A DNA stretch of 34,091 nt, taken from the NCBI GenBank assembly GCA_045642965.1, contig JAZUJX010000055.1, positions 1 through 34,091 on the forward strand. The letters run 5' to 3'. Position 1 is the first letter of the stretch. Every line of letters starts with the position of its first letter. Below are positions 21,809 through 30,380 of the stretch, piece after piece. Below the pieces are notes generated by a model that was given only the letters and a program-made list of their open reading frames with translations, had not been told where the DNA came from and ran no database searches. This DNA is from Equadaptatus sp045642965 (lineage in GTDB: Bacteria; Synergistota; Synergistia; Synergistales; Synergistaceae). A program made the position numbers and the translations under genes.

Positions 21809-22051
21809 GCTATAAATTTCAGCCGGAGTCTGTCTCCGGGGAAGGGAGCAGTAATGGAAAGCAGTTGTAGTAACGGTTCCGAACCGTTGTCTTGCCGATT
21901 GTTCACTGCCTGATCCGGACTGCTACGCACGTCCGGCAGGCGCCGGGCGTGAAGAAAAAATTCCCTTTCTTTCACCCCGTTATCTTCAGTACATACACTT
22001 GTGAGCGGTGCAGCCGCTCGTTTGTGACGTGTACAGACAGGGGGAAATCAC
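21809..22051 (+). promoter_or_regulatory. Long structured 5' leader of corA (candidate riboswitch, class unknown)
   Basis: The non-coding leader folds by eye into successive stems: CCGGAG/CTCCGG (about 21823-21839); AACGGTT/AACCGTT (21872-21888); GCCTG with CAGGC enclosing CCGGAC/GTCCGG (about 21908-21941); a GTGAA/TTCAC-containing stem with GGG/CCC ends (about 21946-21977); and a long arm from GTACA to TGTAC around GAGCGG/CCGCTC (about 21990-22034). Two GCAGT sequences (21848-21852, 21861-21865) can compete for ACTGC (21905-21909). The layout suits an ion- or metabolite-sensing leader. I do not see the conserved blocks of the M-box that I remember. Confidence 0.55.
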
Positions 22052-23008
22052 ATGCTTGAAATCTTAAAAACGATGGAAAAAGGGCTCACAGCACTGACGC
22101 TGGAAACGATAGAGCCCGGTTCATGGGTCAATCTCATTCATCCGACGCACGACGAGCTGCTTGAGATCGAAAAACTTACAGGCGCTCCGTCGGACTTTAT
22201 ACGCGCCGCTCTTGACCCTGAAGAAACGTCGCGTATTGAAACCGAAGACGACCAGATACTCGTTCTTGTCAACGTTCCTGTTGACAGAGAGCCCGGCAGC
22301 GACGAATACGACACTATTCCTCTTGGCATAGTCGTAACGCCTGATTACATTGTAACCATCTGCCAGAAGGACAATGCCGTATTTGACCCGTTTGCGAGAA
22401 ACCGCTACAGGGCGTTTTCAACCTTCAAGCGCACGCGCTTTCTGTTCCAGCTGCTTTACTGTTCGGCAGCGCTTTTCCTGAAAGACCTGCGTCAGATAAC
22501 GAGAAAATCTGACGAGATTGAAAAAGATCTGCGCCGGTCAATGAAAAACGTTGAGCTGTTTCAGCTGCTCGGACTGCAGAAGGGCTTGACCTACTATTCA
22601 ATATCGCTCCGCTCGAACAAAGTCGTTATTGAACGTCTGTTGCGCGTCTGCTCTAACCCGCAGCTGGCGCACATAATCAAAATACGCGAGGAAGACGAGG
22701 ATCTGCTTGACGACGTACGCATCGAATACGACCAGGGCATAGAAATGGCTCAGGTACAGGCGGACGTTCTCACAGGAATGATGGACGCTTTCGGTTCCGT
22801 CATTTCAAACAATCTGAATATAGTTATGAAATTCCTTGCCTCGGTAACCATTGTTCTTGCCATTCCGACAATGATTTCGGGGCTTTGGGGAATGAACGTG
22901 CCGGTGCCGTGGGCTGGAAATCCGCTGGGATTCCTTTACGCACTGCTGCTTGCGCTGTTTATATCGGTCATAACGGCTATAATTCTCTGGAAAAAGAATT
23001 TCTTCTGA
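22052..23008 (+). CDS. corA: CorA-family magnesium/cobalt channel
   Basis: 318 residues, the normal length. CorA pentamers carry Mg2+ (also Co2+ or Ni2+) across the inner membrane. The cytoplasmic funnel domain fills about 1-255 and includes a long helix. Two transmembrane helices end the protein, and the selectivity motif Gly280-Met281-Asn282 closes the first. The basic Lys-Lys tail after the second helix is also typical. The ATG follows a run of five G bases. The gene is alone, between a long structured leader and a strong terminator, so it is probably controlled at the RNA level. Confidence 0.95.
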   Translation: MLEILKTMEKGLTALTLETIEPGSWVNLIHPTHDELLEIEKLTGAPSDFIRAALDPEETSRIETEDDQILVLVNVPVDREPGSDEYDTIPLGIVVTPDYIVTICQKDNAVFDPFARNRYRAFSTFKRTRFLFQLLYCSAALFLKDLRQITRKSDEIEKDLRRSMKNVELFQLLGLQKGLTYYSISLRSNKVVIERLLRVCSNPQLAHIIKIREEDEDLLDDVRIEYDQGIEMAQVQADVLTGMMDAFGSVISNNLNIVMKFLASVTIVLAIPTMISGLWGMNVPVPWAGNPLGFLYALLLALFISVITAIILWKKNFF

Positions 23009-23027
23009 TAACGAAAACGTAAAACAA

Positions 23028-23062
23028 AAAACAGGGCGCGGAATTTCTCCGCGCCCTGTTTT
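23028..23062 (+). terminator. Intrinsic terminator after corA
   Basis: ACAGGGCGCGGA (23031-23042) pairs perfectly with TCCGCGCCCTGT (23048-23059), extended by AAA/TTT on the outside. Confidence 0.93.
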
Positions 23063-23170
23063 ATATGCCGGCCTGATTTTCTGTTTTGAGACGCACACTG
23101 CACTGCGTAGATTTATTTTCTTTTGGCGTTCATACAAACTAAATAAACCGTCTCTGCGTCAAATTACGTA

Positions 23171-23199
23171 TTGTTTTGCAGGTCACCATGATATAAAAT
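23171..23199 (+). promoter_or_regulatory. Sigma70-type promoter of the exporter operon
   Basis: TTGTTT (23171-23176), a 17-nt spacer and TAAAAT (23194-23199), about 44 nt before the adaptor ATG. Confidence 0.6.
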
Positions 23200-23242
23200 A
23201 CTGTCATACTTGCAGAAATTTATTGCGGTGGAGGTTGGTGCC

Positions 23243-24232
23243 ATGAAGGGTATTGCTCAAAAGATTATTCTTGCGGTAATTTTGTTTGCAGTTATTGCTT
23301 TTGGTTTCCGTTATTTTAAACAGCGTAACAAGGTTCCCGAATACGTAAGGGCTTCGGGCATGATTGAAGTACAGGAGGTCCAGCTTGCGCCTCAGGCAGG
23401 CGGCCGCATTGACAAACTGTACGTTGACGAAGGACAGGACGTCAAAAAAGGAGACCTTGTGGCAAAGCTTTCGCTTGACGGGGCGGACGACGTTCTTGCC
23501 TCCGCTCAGGCCGGTCTTGCTGCCGCGCAGGCGCAGCTTGCCCAACTCAGAAACGGCTTCAGATCAGAGCAGGTTTCCGCTGCGAAGGCAAATGCCTCCG
23601 CCGCTAAAATACAGTACGATCAGGCTCTGCGCGACAAAAACCGTTTTGACAGGCTGGCAAAGGAAGGCGCCGTTGCGGCGCGTCAGGCTGAACTTGCCTC
23701 AGAAAAGGCTGACGCTGCGCGGGAGGCAGCAAATGCCGCTGAAGAGCAGTACAGGCTGCTTGCCCGCGGCAACCGCGCAGAGGATATAGCCGCCGCAGAA
23801 GCTAACGTAAAACGCATTGCCGCAGAGGTTGAGCGTGCGAAAACGGGACTTTCGTACAAGGAATTCCGTTCGCCTGTTGACGGTGTAGTGCTTACGAAAA
23901 ATTACGAGGAAGGCGACGTCATAGCGGCAGGTTCACCGCTTGCGACTGTCGGCAGAAACGACAAATGCTGGGTCAAGATTTACATTCCTTCTTCGCAGCT
24001 TGGTCTTGTCCGCGTCGGACAGACGGCGGACGTAACGATTGACGCATACCCTGACAGTGTTTTTCTCGGCAAAGTAACAAAGGTCAACGACCAGGCGGAA
24101 TACAATCCGAGACTGTCGCTTACACAGAATGAGCGCTCAAATATGGTGTTCTGGGTTAAGGTTACGCTTGACAATCAGGAAGGCGTTTTGAAGCCCGGAA
24201 TGCCTGCGGACGTGAAACTGAACAACGACTAA
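23243..24232 (+). CDS. HlyD-family periplasmic adaptor (YbhG-like)
   Basis: 329 residues. An N-terminal membrane anchor (about 5-24) is followed by a lipoyl half (Val-Gln-Leu-Ala-Pro-Gln-Ala-Gly-Gly-Arg-Ile), a long Ala/Glu/Arg-rich coiled-coil hairpin (about 80-205) and the second lipoyl half (Phe-Arg-Ser-Pro-Val-Asp-Gly-Val-Val-Leu). A beta-barrel domain comes next. Such adaptors bridge an inner-membrane ABC pump and a TolC channel, both of which are in this operon. The ATG at 23243 is preferred because GGTGGAGG lies just upstream; a start at 23210 would add 11 residues. The stop is followed one nt later by the first ATPase gene. Confidence 0.93.
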   Translation: MKGIAQKIILAVILFAVIAFGFRYFKQRNKVPEYVRASGMIEVQEVQLAPQAGGRIDKLYVDEGQDVKKGDLVAKLSLDGADDVLASAQAGLAAAQAQLAQLRNGFRSEQVSAAKANASAAKIQYDQALRDKNRFDRLAKEGAVAARQAELASEKADAAREAANAAEEQYRLLARGNRAEDIAAAEANVKRIAAEVERAKTGLSYKEFRSPVDGVVLTKNYEEGDVIAAGSPLATVGRNDKCWVKIYIPSSQLGLVRVGQTADVTIDAYPDSVFLGKVTKVNDQAEYNPRLSLTQNERSNMVFWVKVTLDNQEGVLKPGMPADVKLNND

Positions 24233-24233
24233 A

Positions 24234-25163
24234 ATGCCGCTTTCGGAAGAAACCGTCCTCAGTTACGAACACGTCAGCAAAAGATTCGGCAGCGTTACAG
24301 CGCTGTCTGATGTGAGTCTTGAAATACGCCGCGGAGAAATTTTCGGTTTAATAAGTCCTGACGGCTCAGGCAAAACGACGCTTATCCGCATGGCAATGGG
24401 AATTATCAATCCAGACGAAGGCGAGTGCAGACTTCTCGGCAGTACGGACAGGAAAGAAGTACGCAAGCATGCAGGCTACATTCCGCAGCGTTTCGGTCTT
24501 TATCCTGACCTGACCGTCATAGAAAATGCGCTGCTGTTCGGTTCGCTGTACGGTACGCCGCAGGAAGAAACTTTGGCAAAATCTGAGGAAATTCTCACAC
24601 GCACAGGTTTGTGGCCGTTTAAGGACAGATATGCCGCGAAACTTTCCGGCGGTATGAAACAGAAGCTTGCGCTTGCGACAGGTCTGCTTCACACACCGCA
24701 GGTGCTTTTCCTTGACGAGCCTACAACCGGTGTTGACCCCGTTGCCCGCCGTGAGTTTTGGGCAATGCTTTACGAGCTGAACGCGTCCGACGCCCTTACG
24801 ATAATTGTTTCCACGCCGTACATGGACGAAGCGGAACTTTGCACGAGAAAGGCTTTTTTCAGCAAAGGGCGGCTGCTTGCCGCAGGCACGACAGAAGAGC
24901 TTCTCGCGCAGTATCCGTACAAAGTGTTCAATCTCGAATACAACCAGATAAGAACAAAGCCGCGTCTGCTTGCCTGTGACGGCGTTGTCGACGCCAATAT
25001 GTTCGGTTCGAGCTACCATATCGCCGTCAGCGACGCAGATGCGGCAAGTGTTTCGATAGAGAAACTTTTTGCCGAACGCGGAAGAGATTACCCCGGCATG
25101 ACGGAAATAGAACCGGCGCTTGAAGATTTGTTTGTCGCGCTCAGCGGCAATGGTGCGAACTAA
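24234..25163 (+). CDS. ABC transporter ATPase, YbhF N-terminal-like
   Basis: 309 residues. Walker A is Ser-Pro-Asp-Gly-Ser-Gly-Lys47-Thr, the signature Leu-Ser-Gly-Gly lies at 137-140, and Walker B is Phe-Leu-Asp-Glu near 159-162. At the switch position, where most ABC ATPases have His, there is Pro195 (Ser-Thr-Pro-Tyr-Met-Asp-Glu-Ala-Glu). From memory, the N-terminal half of E. coli YbhF also lacks this His, so the site is probably degenerate or non-catalytic. Its stop and the next gene's ATG overlap by one base (TAATG). Together the two ATPases correspond to the fused YbhF of enterobacteria, split here into two genes. Confidence 0.93.
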   Translation: MPLSEETVLSYEHVSKRFGSVTALSDVSLEIRRGEIFGLISPDGSGKTTLIRMAMGIINPDEGECRLLGSTDRKEVRKHAGYIPQRFGLYPDLTVIENALLFGSLYGTPQEETLAKSEEILTRTGLWPFKDRYAAKLSGGMKQKLALATGLLHTPQVLFLDEPTTGVDPVARREFWAMLYELNASDALTIIVSTPYMDEAELCTRKAFFSKGRLLAAGTTEELLAQYPYKVFNLEYNQIRTKPRLLACDGVVDANMFGSSYHIAVSDADAASVSIEKLFAERGRDYPGMTEIEPALEDLFVALSGNGAN

Positions 25164-26155
25164 TGGGCAGCGTTGTTATCGAAACCAAAAATATGACGAA
25201 AAAATTCGGCTCCTTCACTGCTGTTGACAATGTGTCCATGCAGATTGAGGAAGGAACGATTTACGGCTTTCTGGGGCCTAACGGAAGCGGAAAAACAACG
25301 ACGATGAAAGTACTTTGCGGTCTTCTTGCCGCGACTTCCGGTGAAGGTCTTGTGCTTGGAATGAACCTTGCGCATTCATCGCAGGAAATCAAAAACAAAG
25401 TAGGTTACATGTCGCAGAAATTCAGTCTCTATCCGGATTTGACCGCAAAAGAAAACCTTGAGTTTTATGCGGGACTTTACGGTATGACAGACGAACAGAA
25501 AGCGGAGCGTATTCCGGAAATGCTTAAGCTGGCAGGGCTGGAAGGCAGAGAAAATACAATGACCTCCGAGCTTACTGGCGGATGGCGGCAGAGACTGGCT
25601 TTAGGCTGCGCAATCGTTCACAAGCCGAAGATACTTTTCCTTGACGAGCCGACAAGCGGCGTTGACCCTAAGGCAAGGCGGCTTTTCTGGGACATTATCT
25701 ACAACCTTTCGCAGGACGGTACGACGGTAATGGTCACAACGCATTTTATGGACGAATCGGAACACTGCGACAAGGTTGCGTTCATCTATTTCGGCAAGCT
25801 GATTGCCGACGATACACCTGAAAATCTGAAAAAGGTCATTCCTGGCAGATTATACGAAATCAAATGCAAAAACGGCATGGAACTTCTTGCTGACATACAG
25901 GACGGCGCTCTCGGCATTCCGCTGATAGACTCCTATTTCCACGGAGAAAAACTGCACGTAATTGTTGAAGGAGATACGCGGCTGAATGCCGGCGGCATAC
26001 TGGCGGATACGGAAATCAGCGAGATGGTGCCGTCAATGGAGGACGTCTTTGCATATCTTGTCAAAGCTGAATCGGGCAAGGCGATGGAAGGCGGAAGAAT
26101 TTCAGGCGCCGGCAGTTCGCAGATAAAAAGCCGTGCCAAGGAGGCAAAAGCATGA
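25163..26155 (+). CDS. ABC transporter ATPase, YbhF C-terminal-like
   Basis: 330 residues. A complete ATPase: Walker A Gly-Pro-Asn-Gly-Ser-Gly-Lys44-Thr, signature Leu-Thr-Gly-Gly at 137-140 (Thr in place of Ser), Walker B Phe-Leu-Asp-Glu near 159-162, and the switch His194 in Val-Thr-Thr-His-Phe-Met. It should be the hydrolysing partner of the preceding subunit. A basic, Ser/Gly-rich tail of about 30 residues follows the fold. Coupled to both neighbours: one-base overlap upstream and four-base overlap (ATGA) with the permease. Confidence 0.93.
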   Translation: MGSVVIETKNMTKKFGSFTAVDNVSMQIEEGTIYGFLGPNGSGKTTTMKVLCGLLAATSGEGLVLGMNLAHSSQEIKNKVGYMSQKFSLYPDLTAKENLEFYAGLYGMTDEQKAERIPEMLKLAGLEGRENTMTSELTGGWRQRLALGCAIVHKPKILFLDEPTSGVDPKARRLFWDIIYNLSQDGTTVMVTTHFMDESEHCDKVAFIYFGKLIADDTPENLKKVIPGRLYEIKCKNGMELLADIQDGALGIPLIDSYFHGEKLHVIVEGDTRLNAGGILADTEISEMVPSMEDVFAYLVKAESGKAMEGGRISGAGSSQIKSRAKEAKA

Positions 26156-27285
26156 AAAACAGCAGATTGAGAGCGCTTGTCGTAAAGGAATTCAAACAGA
26201 CGCTGCGCGACAAAATAACGCTTGCCATACTTCTTGTAATGCCGATTGTTGAGCTGTTTATTATCGGTTTTGCCGTGAACATGGACATCAAGCACGTGTG
26301 GACGGCTGTTTTTGACCAGTCGCGTTCGCAGGAAAGCCGCGAAATGATACGCTCCTTTACCTCCAGCAACTATTTTGACATAAAGCTTTACGCCAACTCT
26401 GTCAACGAGGTCAACGAAGCTGTGCAGGCGGGCTATGCGAAGATTGGACTGGTTATCCCGTCCGACTACGCATCTAAAATACACGGCGGCAGAAACACGA
26501 AACTGCAGGTGATAGTTGACGCTACGGACAGTCTTTCGGCAAACTCCGCGATGGCTGCAGCGCAGACTCTCGGTATACTGAAATCAAATGAACTGCTGAG
26601 AAAGCAGGCAATGCGGCACGGCATCAGTCTCAGCGGACAGCTTGTCGAAATGAGGACAAAGCTGTGGTACAACCCTGACTTTGTAACGTCGTGGTACATG
26701 ATTCCGGGCATTATGGGGCTTCTGCTGAGCATTTCGCTGATTACCCTTATGGGAATGGCGATAGTCCGCGAGGCGGAACAGGGCACGCTCGAACAGCTGC
26801 TTGTAACGCCTATGCAGGCATGGGAGCTTCTGCTCTCCAAGATATGCCCGTACATTATCATAGGGTATCTTCAGATTGTGCTTTCCCTTGTAATAGGGAT
26901 GGTATTTTTTGACATGCCTTTTGTCGGAAGCATGCCGCTCTTTATGCTGCTGACTTTCTTCTACGTCGTTTCCGACCTTGCTTTCGGCATAATGATTTCA
27001 ACCTTCTCGGACAACCAGCTTCAGGCATTGCAGCTTTCAACCTTTATCATACTGCCGAGCGTTATGCTCTCCGGCTTTATATTCCCGATTGAATCGATGC
27101 CGAAATTTTTCCAGTTCCTGAGCTGGACGTTCCCGGTAACCTTCTACAACGACCTTGCGCGGCAGATAATACTTAAGGGCGGCGGAATGGAATACGTATG
27201 GGACGACGTGGTCGCGCTCTGCATATTTATTGCGGTCGTCTTTACGTCAAGCGTTGTTAAATTCAAAAAGAAATTCGTGCCGTAG
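26152..27285 (+). CDS. ABC-2 type permease (YbhR/YbhS-like)
   Basis: 377 residues. One transmembrane helix near 25-43 is followed by a large periplasmic domain (about 44-185) and then five further helices (about 186-370), the ABC-2 plan. The Glu-Arg/Glu-Gln-Gly-Thr-Leu-Glu-Gln-Leu-Leu-Val-Thr-Pro stretch near 223 is the usual coupling motif of these exporters. Enterobacterial YbhSR uses two different permeases; here a single gene follows the ATPases, so a homodimer is likely unless another subunit is encoded elsewhere. The substrate is unknown; relatives handle drugs, cations or lipid-like compounds. Confidence 0.92.
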   Translation: MKNSRLRALVVKEFKQTLRDKITLAILLVMPIVELFIIGFAVNMDIKHVWTAVFDQSRSQESREMIRSFTSSNYFDIKLYANSVNEVNEAVQAGYAKIGLVIPSDYASKIHGGRNTKLQVIVDATDSLSANSAMAAAQTLGILKSNELLRKQAMRHGISLSGQLVEMRTKLWYNPDFVTSWYMIPGIMGLLLSISLITLMGMAIVREAEQGTLEQLLVTPMQAWELLLSKICPYIIIGYLQIVLSLVIGMVFFDMPFVGSMPLFMLLTFFYVVSDLAFGIMISTFSDNQLQALQLSTFIILPSVMLSGFIFPIESMPKFFQFLSWTFPVTFYNDLARQIILKGGGMEYVWDDVVALCIFIAVVFTSSVVKFKKKFVP

Positions 27286-27320
27286 GCCGGCATAACCGAA
27301 GCCATACAGAGGTGAACGTG

Positions 27321-28643
27321 ATGAATAAATTTTGGAAAATATTAACAGGAATTCTGCTTACGGCGATATTTGCGTCGTCCGCCTGTGCGGCTGACTGTGA
27401 AAATTTGAAGCAGCTGCTTGCGCTTGCGGACAAAAACAGCCCGCTGATCTTCGCCCAGCAGCAGAAGGTCAGAATGGCGGAAGCCGCAGTAAACGAACAG
27501 ACGGCGAAAATGCTGCCGAAGCTGACAGGCGTCTACGCTGCTCTGTGGAACGAAAATCCGCTGTTTGACATATCTCCTGCGCTTGCCCCACTGTACGGCG
27601 CCTTGAAAATACAGCCGCCTGCAATGAATAACCCGCTTGCGGAAAAGAACGTTTTCCTTTCGGCAGCGCTGCTTACACAGAGCATCTATTCCGGCGGTTC
27701 GCATCAGGCGGTCCGTGCGGCGGCAAAGCTTGCCAGAGATGCCGCAAAAGCAGAGGCGGTTCGCGTAACACAGGCGGTTGAAAATTCCGTCCGCCTGACC
27801 TATTACACCTACAAACGCGCCGAGGCGAAAGAAAAAGTTGCGGAAGAAGCGGTAAAACTTACCAATGACCACCTCGCTCAGGCAGAAAAGCTGTTTGAGG
27901 GCGGAGTCGTTTCAAAGGCTGACGTGCTCCGCGCAAAGGTTGCCGTTTCCGACGCTGAACTGAACCTTATCCGGGCTAAAAACGGCATGGAGCTTGCGAA
28001 AACCGCGCTTGAAAGAGCTGTGGGCACCGAAGTTCAGGACACGCTGCTTGCAGGAGACGCATGCACCGAAAATGCAGGCGAGAGCCTGACGGCAGACGAA
28101 AATCTTGCGTTTCAGAACCGCGCGGAACTTAAAATGTACGATTTTTACAGCCGGCAGGCATCAAAAATTGCCCGTGCCCATCAGGGCGAACTGCTGCCGC
28201 AGATACTTGGTTTCGGACTTGTCACCAACCTGGACAACAAGGGCTGGCCGCAGAACGATACGGACTGGCACGTCGGACTTGCCGCGACGTGGAAACTGTT
28301 TGACAGCGGTGAAGCGCATGCAAGAACGGAACAGGCAAGAAGCCGTTCAAAGGAATTCCTTTACAGGCTCGAAGACAAGAAAAACGAAATCAGAATGGAA
28401 GTGCGTCAGGCAGCGCTTAACCTCAAAGAAGCCAAGGCCCGGCTTGACGTTTCAAACCGTCAGCTGACACAGGCGGAAGAAGATTACAGAATAGCCGTGC
28501 TGCGCTACAAAGAAAGCATAGGCTCAAATCTTGACATGCTTGACGCACGGCTTGCGCTGACGGACAGCAAAACGAACGTTGTCGACGCGAAATACGACAT
28601 AGCGCTGGCTGAGGCAAACTTACAGTTTGCAACGGGAAAATAA
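27321..28643 (+). CDS. TolC-family outer-membrane channel
   Basis: 440 residues, with a signal peptide ending near Cys-Ala-Ala (residue 22). Two repeats of long Ala/Glu/Arg-rich helices (about 30-220 and 250-440) separated by short strands are the TolC layout; trimers form a barrel and periplasmic tunnel. The second half contains Trp-Lys-Leu-Phe-Asp-Ser-Gly near 325, a common strand motif in this family. The ATG at 27321 follows AGAGGTGA; a GTG at 27312 is less likely because it overlaps that site. It completes the tripartite exporter encoded by the four preceding genes, 35 nt after the permease. Confidence 0.93.
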   Translation: MNKFWKILTGILLTAIFASSACAADCENLKQLLALADKNSPLIFAQQQKVRMAEAAVNEQTAKMLPKLTGVYAALWNENPLFDISPALAPLYGALKIQPPAMNNPLAEKNVFLSAALLTQSIYSGGSHQAVRAAAKLARDAAKAEAVRVTQAVENSVRLTYYTYKRAEAKEKVAEEAVKLTNDHLAQAEKLFEGGVVSKADVLRAKVAVSDAELNLIRAKNGMELAKTALERAVGTEVQDTLLAGDACTENAGESLTADENLAFQNRAELKMYDFYSRQASKIARAHQGELLPQILGFGLVTNLDNKGWPQNDTDWHVGLAATWKLFDSGEAHARTEQARSRSKEFLYRLEDKKNEIRMEVRQAALNLKEAKARLDVSNRQLTQAEEDYRIAVLRYKESIGSNLDMLDARLALTDSKTNVVDAKYDIALAEANLQFATGK

Positions 28644-28653
28644 AAATCTGCTG

Positions 28654-28684
28654 AGACGAAGGCTGCCGCCTTCGTCTTTTTTAT
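28654..28684 (+). terminator. Intrinsic terminator of the exporter operon
   Basis: AGACGAAGGC (28654-28663), loop TGCC, GCCTTCGTCT (28668-28677), then T bases. Confidence 0.95.
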
Positions 28685-28695
28685 TTGTGCGCCTG

Positions 28696-28724
28696 TTGAC
28701 ACCCTGTTGCCGTACGGCTATAAT
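28696..28724 (+). promoter_or_regulatory. Perfect consensus sigma70 promoter
   Basis: TTGACA (28696-28701), exactly 17 nt, TATAAT (28719-28724). It is the only full consensus promoter in the window and should drive the deacetylase and bactofilin genes from about 28731, with a 60-nt leader. Confidence 0.92.
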
Positions 28725-28793
28725 TGTCTTACTTGTACCAAATTACAGGTTATATTGTTGCAATGTATCGGCAGTGTAAGAAGGTAGCTTGAA

Positions 28794-29705
28794 ATGCCAG
28801 AAGAACAGCAGAAAGAAAAATATATAGGCAGCGTACGATTTTTCAAGAATATGATATTGCTGACAATCCTGTTTATTATACTGGTTTTGTCGTGCCTTAC
28901 ATTCCATTACGCTCACAAACTGCACAAACTGCAGAGAACGCTGGCGGAACAGCACCAGAAAATTTTGTCGGGATGGCCGAGCGAATCAAATGCGCCGGAA
29001 TATCAGAAACTCTACCCTGATTTCTACGCAAAGGCACCGCTTAATCCGATGAAAATCGAAGAGAAAACGGTTTACCTGACGTTTGACGACGGTCCTTCGG
29101 ACAACACGAGGCGTATTCTGAACATACTTCAGAGAGAGGGCGTCAAGGCGACATTCTTTGTAATAGGCGCGGTCAGCAAAGACCATCTGGCGATTATGCG
29201 CGATATAGTCAACCAGGGGCACAGTATCGCCATGCATACCTATACGCACGAATATTCGCAGATATACGCGTCTGTTGAAGCGTTTCTGGAAGACCAGTAC
29301 AGGATATACAAGCTGATAAAAGAGACAACGGGCGTCGCGCCGTCGATATTCCGTTTCCCGGGAGGCAGCATAAACAATCACAATATGCGTATTTACCGGG
29401 AAATTATGGCTGAAATGCTGCGCCGCGGCTTTGTCCCGTACGACTGGAACGTATCCAGCGGAGATGCTGCAGGCAGAAGATATTCGTCAGACCAGATTGT
29501 TCTCAACGTAATATCGCAGGCGTCAAGATGCACTTTAAATCCCCTTGTCCTGATGCACGATGCGCCGAGCAAACATGCAACGGTTGAAGCTCTGCCCGGA
29601 ATTATTCACTATTTCAAGGAAAGAGGCTTCCGTTTCGGAACACTTGAAGCTGATATAAGACCTATTTTGTTCAATACAACATTCAGAAAAGAAGAGGAGG
29701 AGTAA
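28794..29705 (+). CDS. Membrane-anchored polysaccharide deacetylase (NodB family)
   Basis: 303 residues. A short cytoplasmic N-terminus and one transmembrane helix (about 19-38) place the enzyme domain in the periplasm. All NodB motifs are visible: Thr-Phe-Asp98-Asp99-Gly-Pro; the metal pair His148 and His152 in Met-His-Thr-Tyr-Thr-His; Phe-Arg-Phe-Pro-Gly-Gly; Asp-Trp-Asn-Val; and Leu-Met-His-Asp near the end. Relatives remove N-acetyl groups from peptidoglycan or other amino-sugar polymers, often giving lysozyme resistance. The bactofilin gene starts three nt after its stop; joint work on the cell wall is inferred. Confidence 0.93.
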   Translation: MPEEQQKEKYIGSVRFFKNMILLTILFIILVLSCLTFHYAHKLHKLQRTLAEQHQKILSGWPSESNAPEYQKLYPDFYAKAPLNPMKIEEKTVYLTFDDGPSDNTRRILNILQREGVKATFFVIGAVSKDHLAIMRDIVNQGHSIAMHTYTHEYSQIYASVEAFLEDQYRIYKLIKETTGVAPSIFRFPGGSINNHNMRIYREIMAEMLRRGFVPYDWNVSSGDAAGRRYSSDQIVLNVISQASRCTLNPLVLMHDAPSKHATVEALPGIIHYFKERGFRFGTLEADIRPILFNTTFRKEEEE

Positions 29706-29708
29706 GGT

Positions 29709-30269
29709 ATGGGCAACAAAGACAATTTCTACAAAGCAACGTACGAACTGTTCGGAATCGGAAACGCTGAAGGTGAAAACATCGTGCCCGAAGGATCCGA
29801 ATACGAAGAAATCACAAGAAGCACCCCCGCCCCGCTGGGCAGAGACGCGAAGAGCTACATTGCGCCGGGTACCAGCTTTGAGGGTACGCTTCGCACAACC
29901 GGAAGCATTGAAATCGCCGGAGAGTTTAAGGGCGATATCTTTGCCGAAGGTCAGGTTATACTCCGCACAAACGTAAAAGGCAACATCAAAGCTGCCGACT
30001 TTGAACTTGACGGCTGCGAAGTTACCGGCGACATTGACGTTGCGAACAAAATTTCTGTCGGTGCAGATGCGGCAATAAACGGCAACATCTATGCCAAAAA
30101 ACTTGAATGCTTCGGAAAAATCAACGGCGACATTATCGCTGAAGAAGAAGTCATTCTCAACGCAACGGCTGAAGTTTGCGGCAACCTTAAGACGGTTGCA
30201 CTGACGATGACCCGCGGAGCAAAAATTCAGGGCAACATCGACATGGTTCAGGCACAGACGCAGGCCTAA
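29709..30269 (+). CDS. Bactofilin (polymer-forming cytoskeletal protein)
   Basis: 186 residues. Bactofilins polymerise without nucleotide into filaments that position envelope enzymes. The central part (about 50-155) shows the right-handed beta-helix rhythm: short repeats such as Gly-Ser-Ile-Glu-Ile-Ala-Gly-Glu-Phe-Lys-Gly-Asp-Ile and Gly-Lys-Ile-Asn-Gly-Asp-Ile-Ile-Ala, with hydrophobic residues on alternate positions. Both tails are polar and probably disordered. Bactofilin genes often neighbour peptidoglycan enzymes; here the partner is a NodB deacetylase three nt upstream, so the pair may localise wall modification. GAGGAGGAG precedes the ATG. Confidence 0.92.
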   Translation: MGNKDNFYKATYELFGIGNAEGENIVPEGSEYEEITRSTPAPLGRDAKSYIAPGTSFEGTLRTTGSIEIAGEFKGDIFAEGQVILRTNVKGNIKAADFELDGCEVTGDIDVANKISVGADAAINGNIYAKKLECFGKINGDIIAEEEVILNATAEVCGNLKTVALTMTRGAKIQGNIDMVQAQTQA

Positions 30270-30295
30270 GCAAACTGACCGCAAAGTTAAAACAA

Positions 30296-30324
30296 AAAAC
30301 ACCCCGTTTCGGGGTGTTTTTTTT
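30296..30324 (+). terminator. Intrinsic terminator after bactofilin, overlapping the next promoter
   Basis: AAAACACCCC (30296-30305), loop GTTTC, GGGGTGTTTT (30311-30320), then T bases up to 30324. The last two T bases are also the start of the -35 box of the next promoter. Confidence 0.95.
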
Positions 30325-30351
30325 GACGGACGGAGGTTTATAGTCTAAAAT
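30323..30351 (+). promoter_or_regulatory. Sigma70-type promoter of nrdR-nrdD
   Basis: TTGACG (30323-30328), a 17-nt spacer and TAAAAT (30346-30351), giving a start near 30358 and a leader of about 23 nt. I see no clear pair of NrdR boxes here. Confidence 0.75.
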
Positions 30352-30380
30352 TGACAAGAAAACAGATTGGAGGCAGGTTC

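Noticed and set aside
21809..22051. M-box magnesium riboswitch
   Set aside because: The position before corA fits, but I cannot find the conserved M-box blocks such as GUUAGGUGAGGCUCCU or GCUGCUGCCC. Kept only as a structured leader of unknown class.
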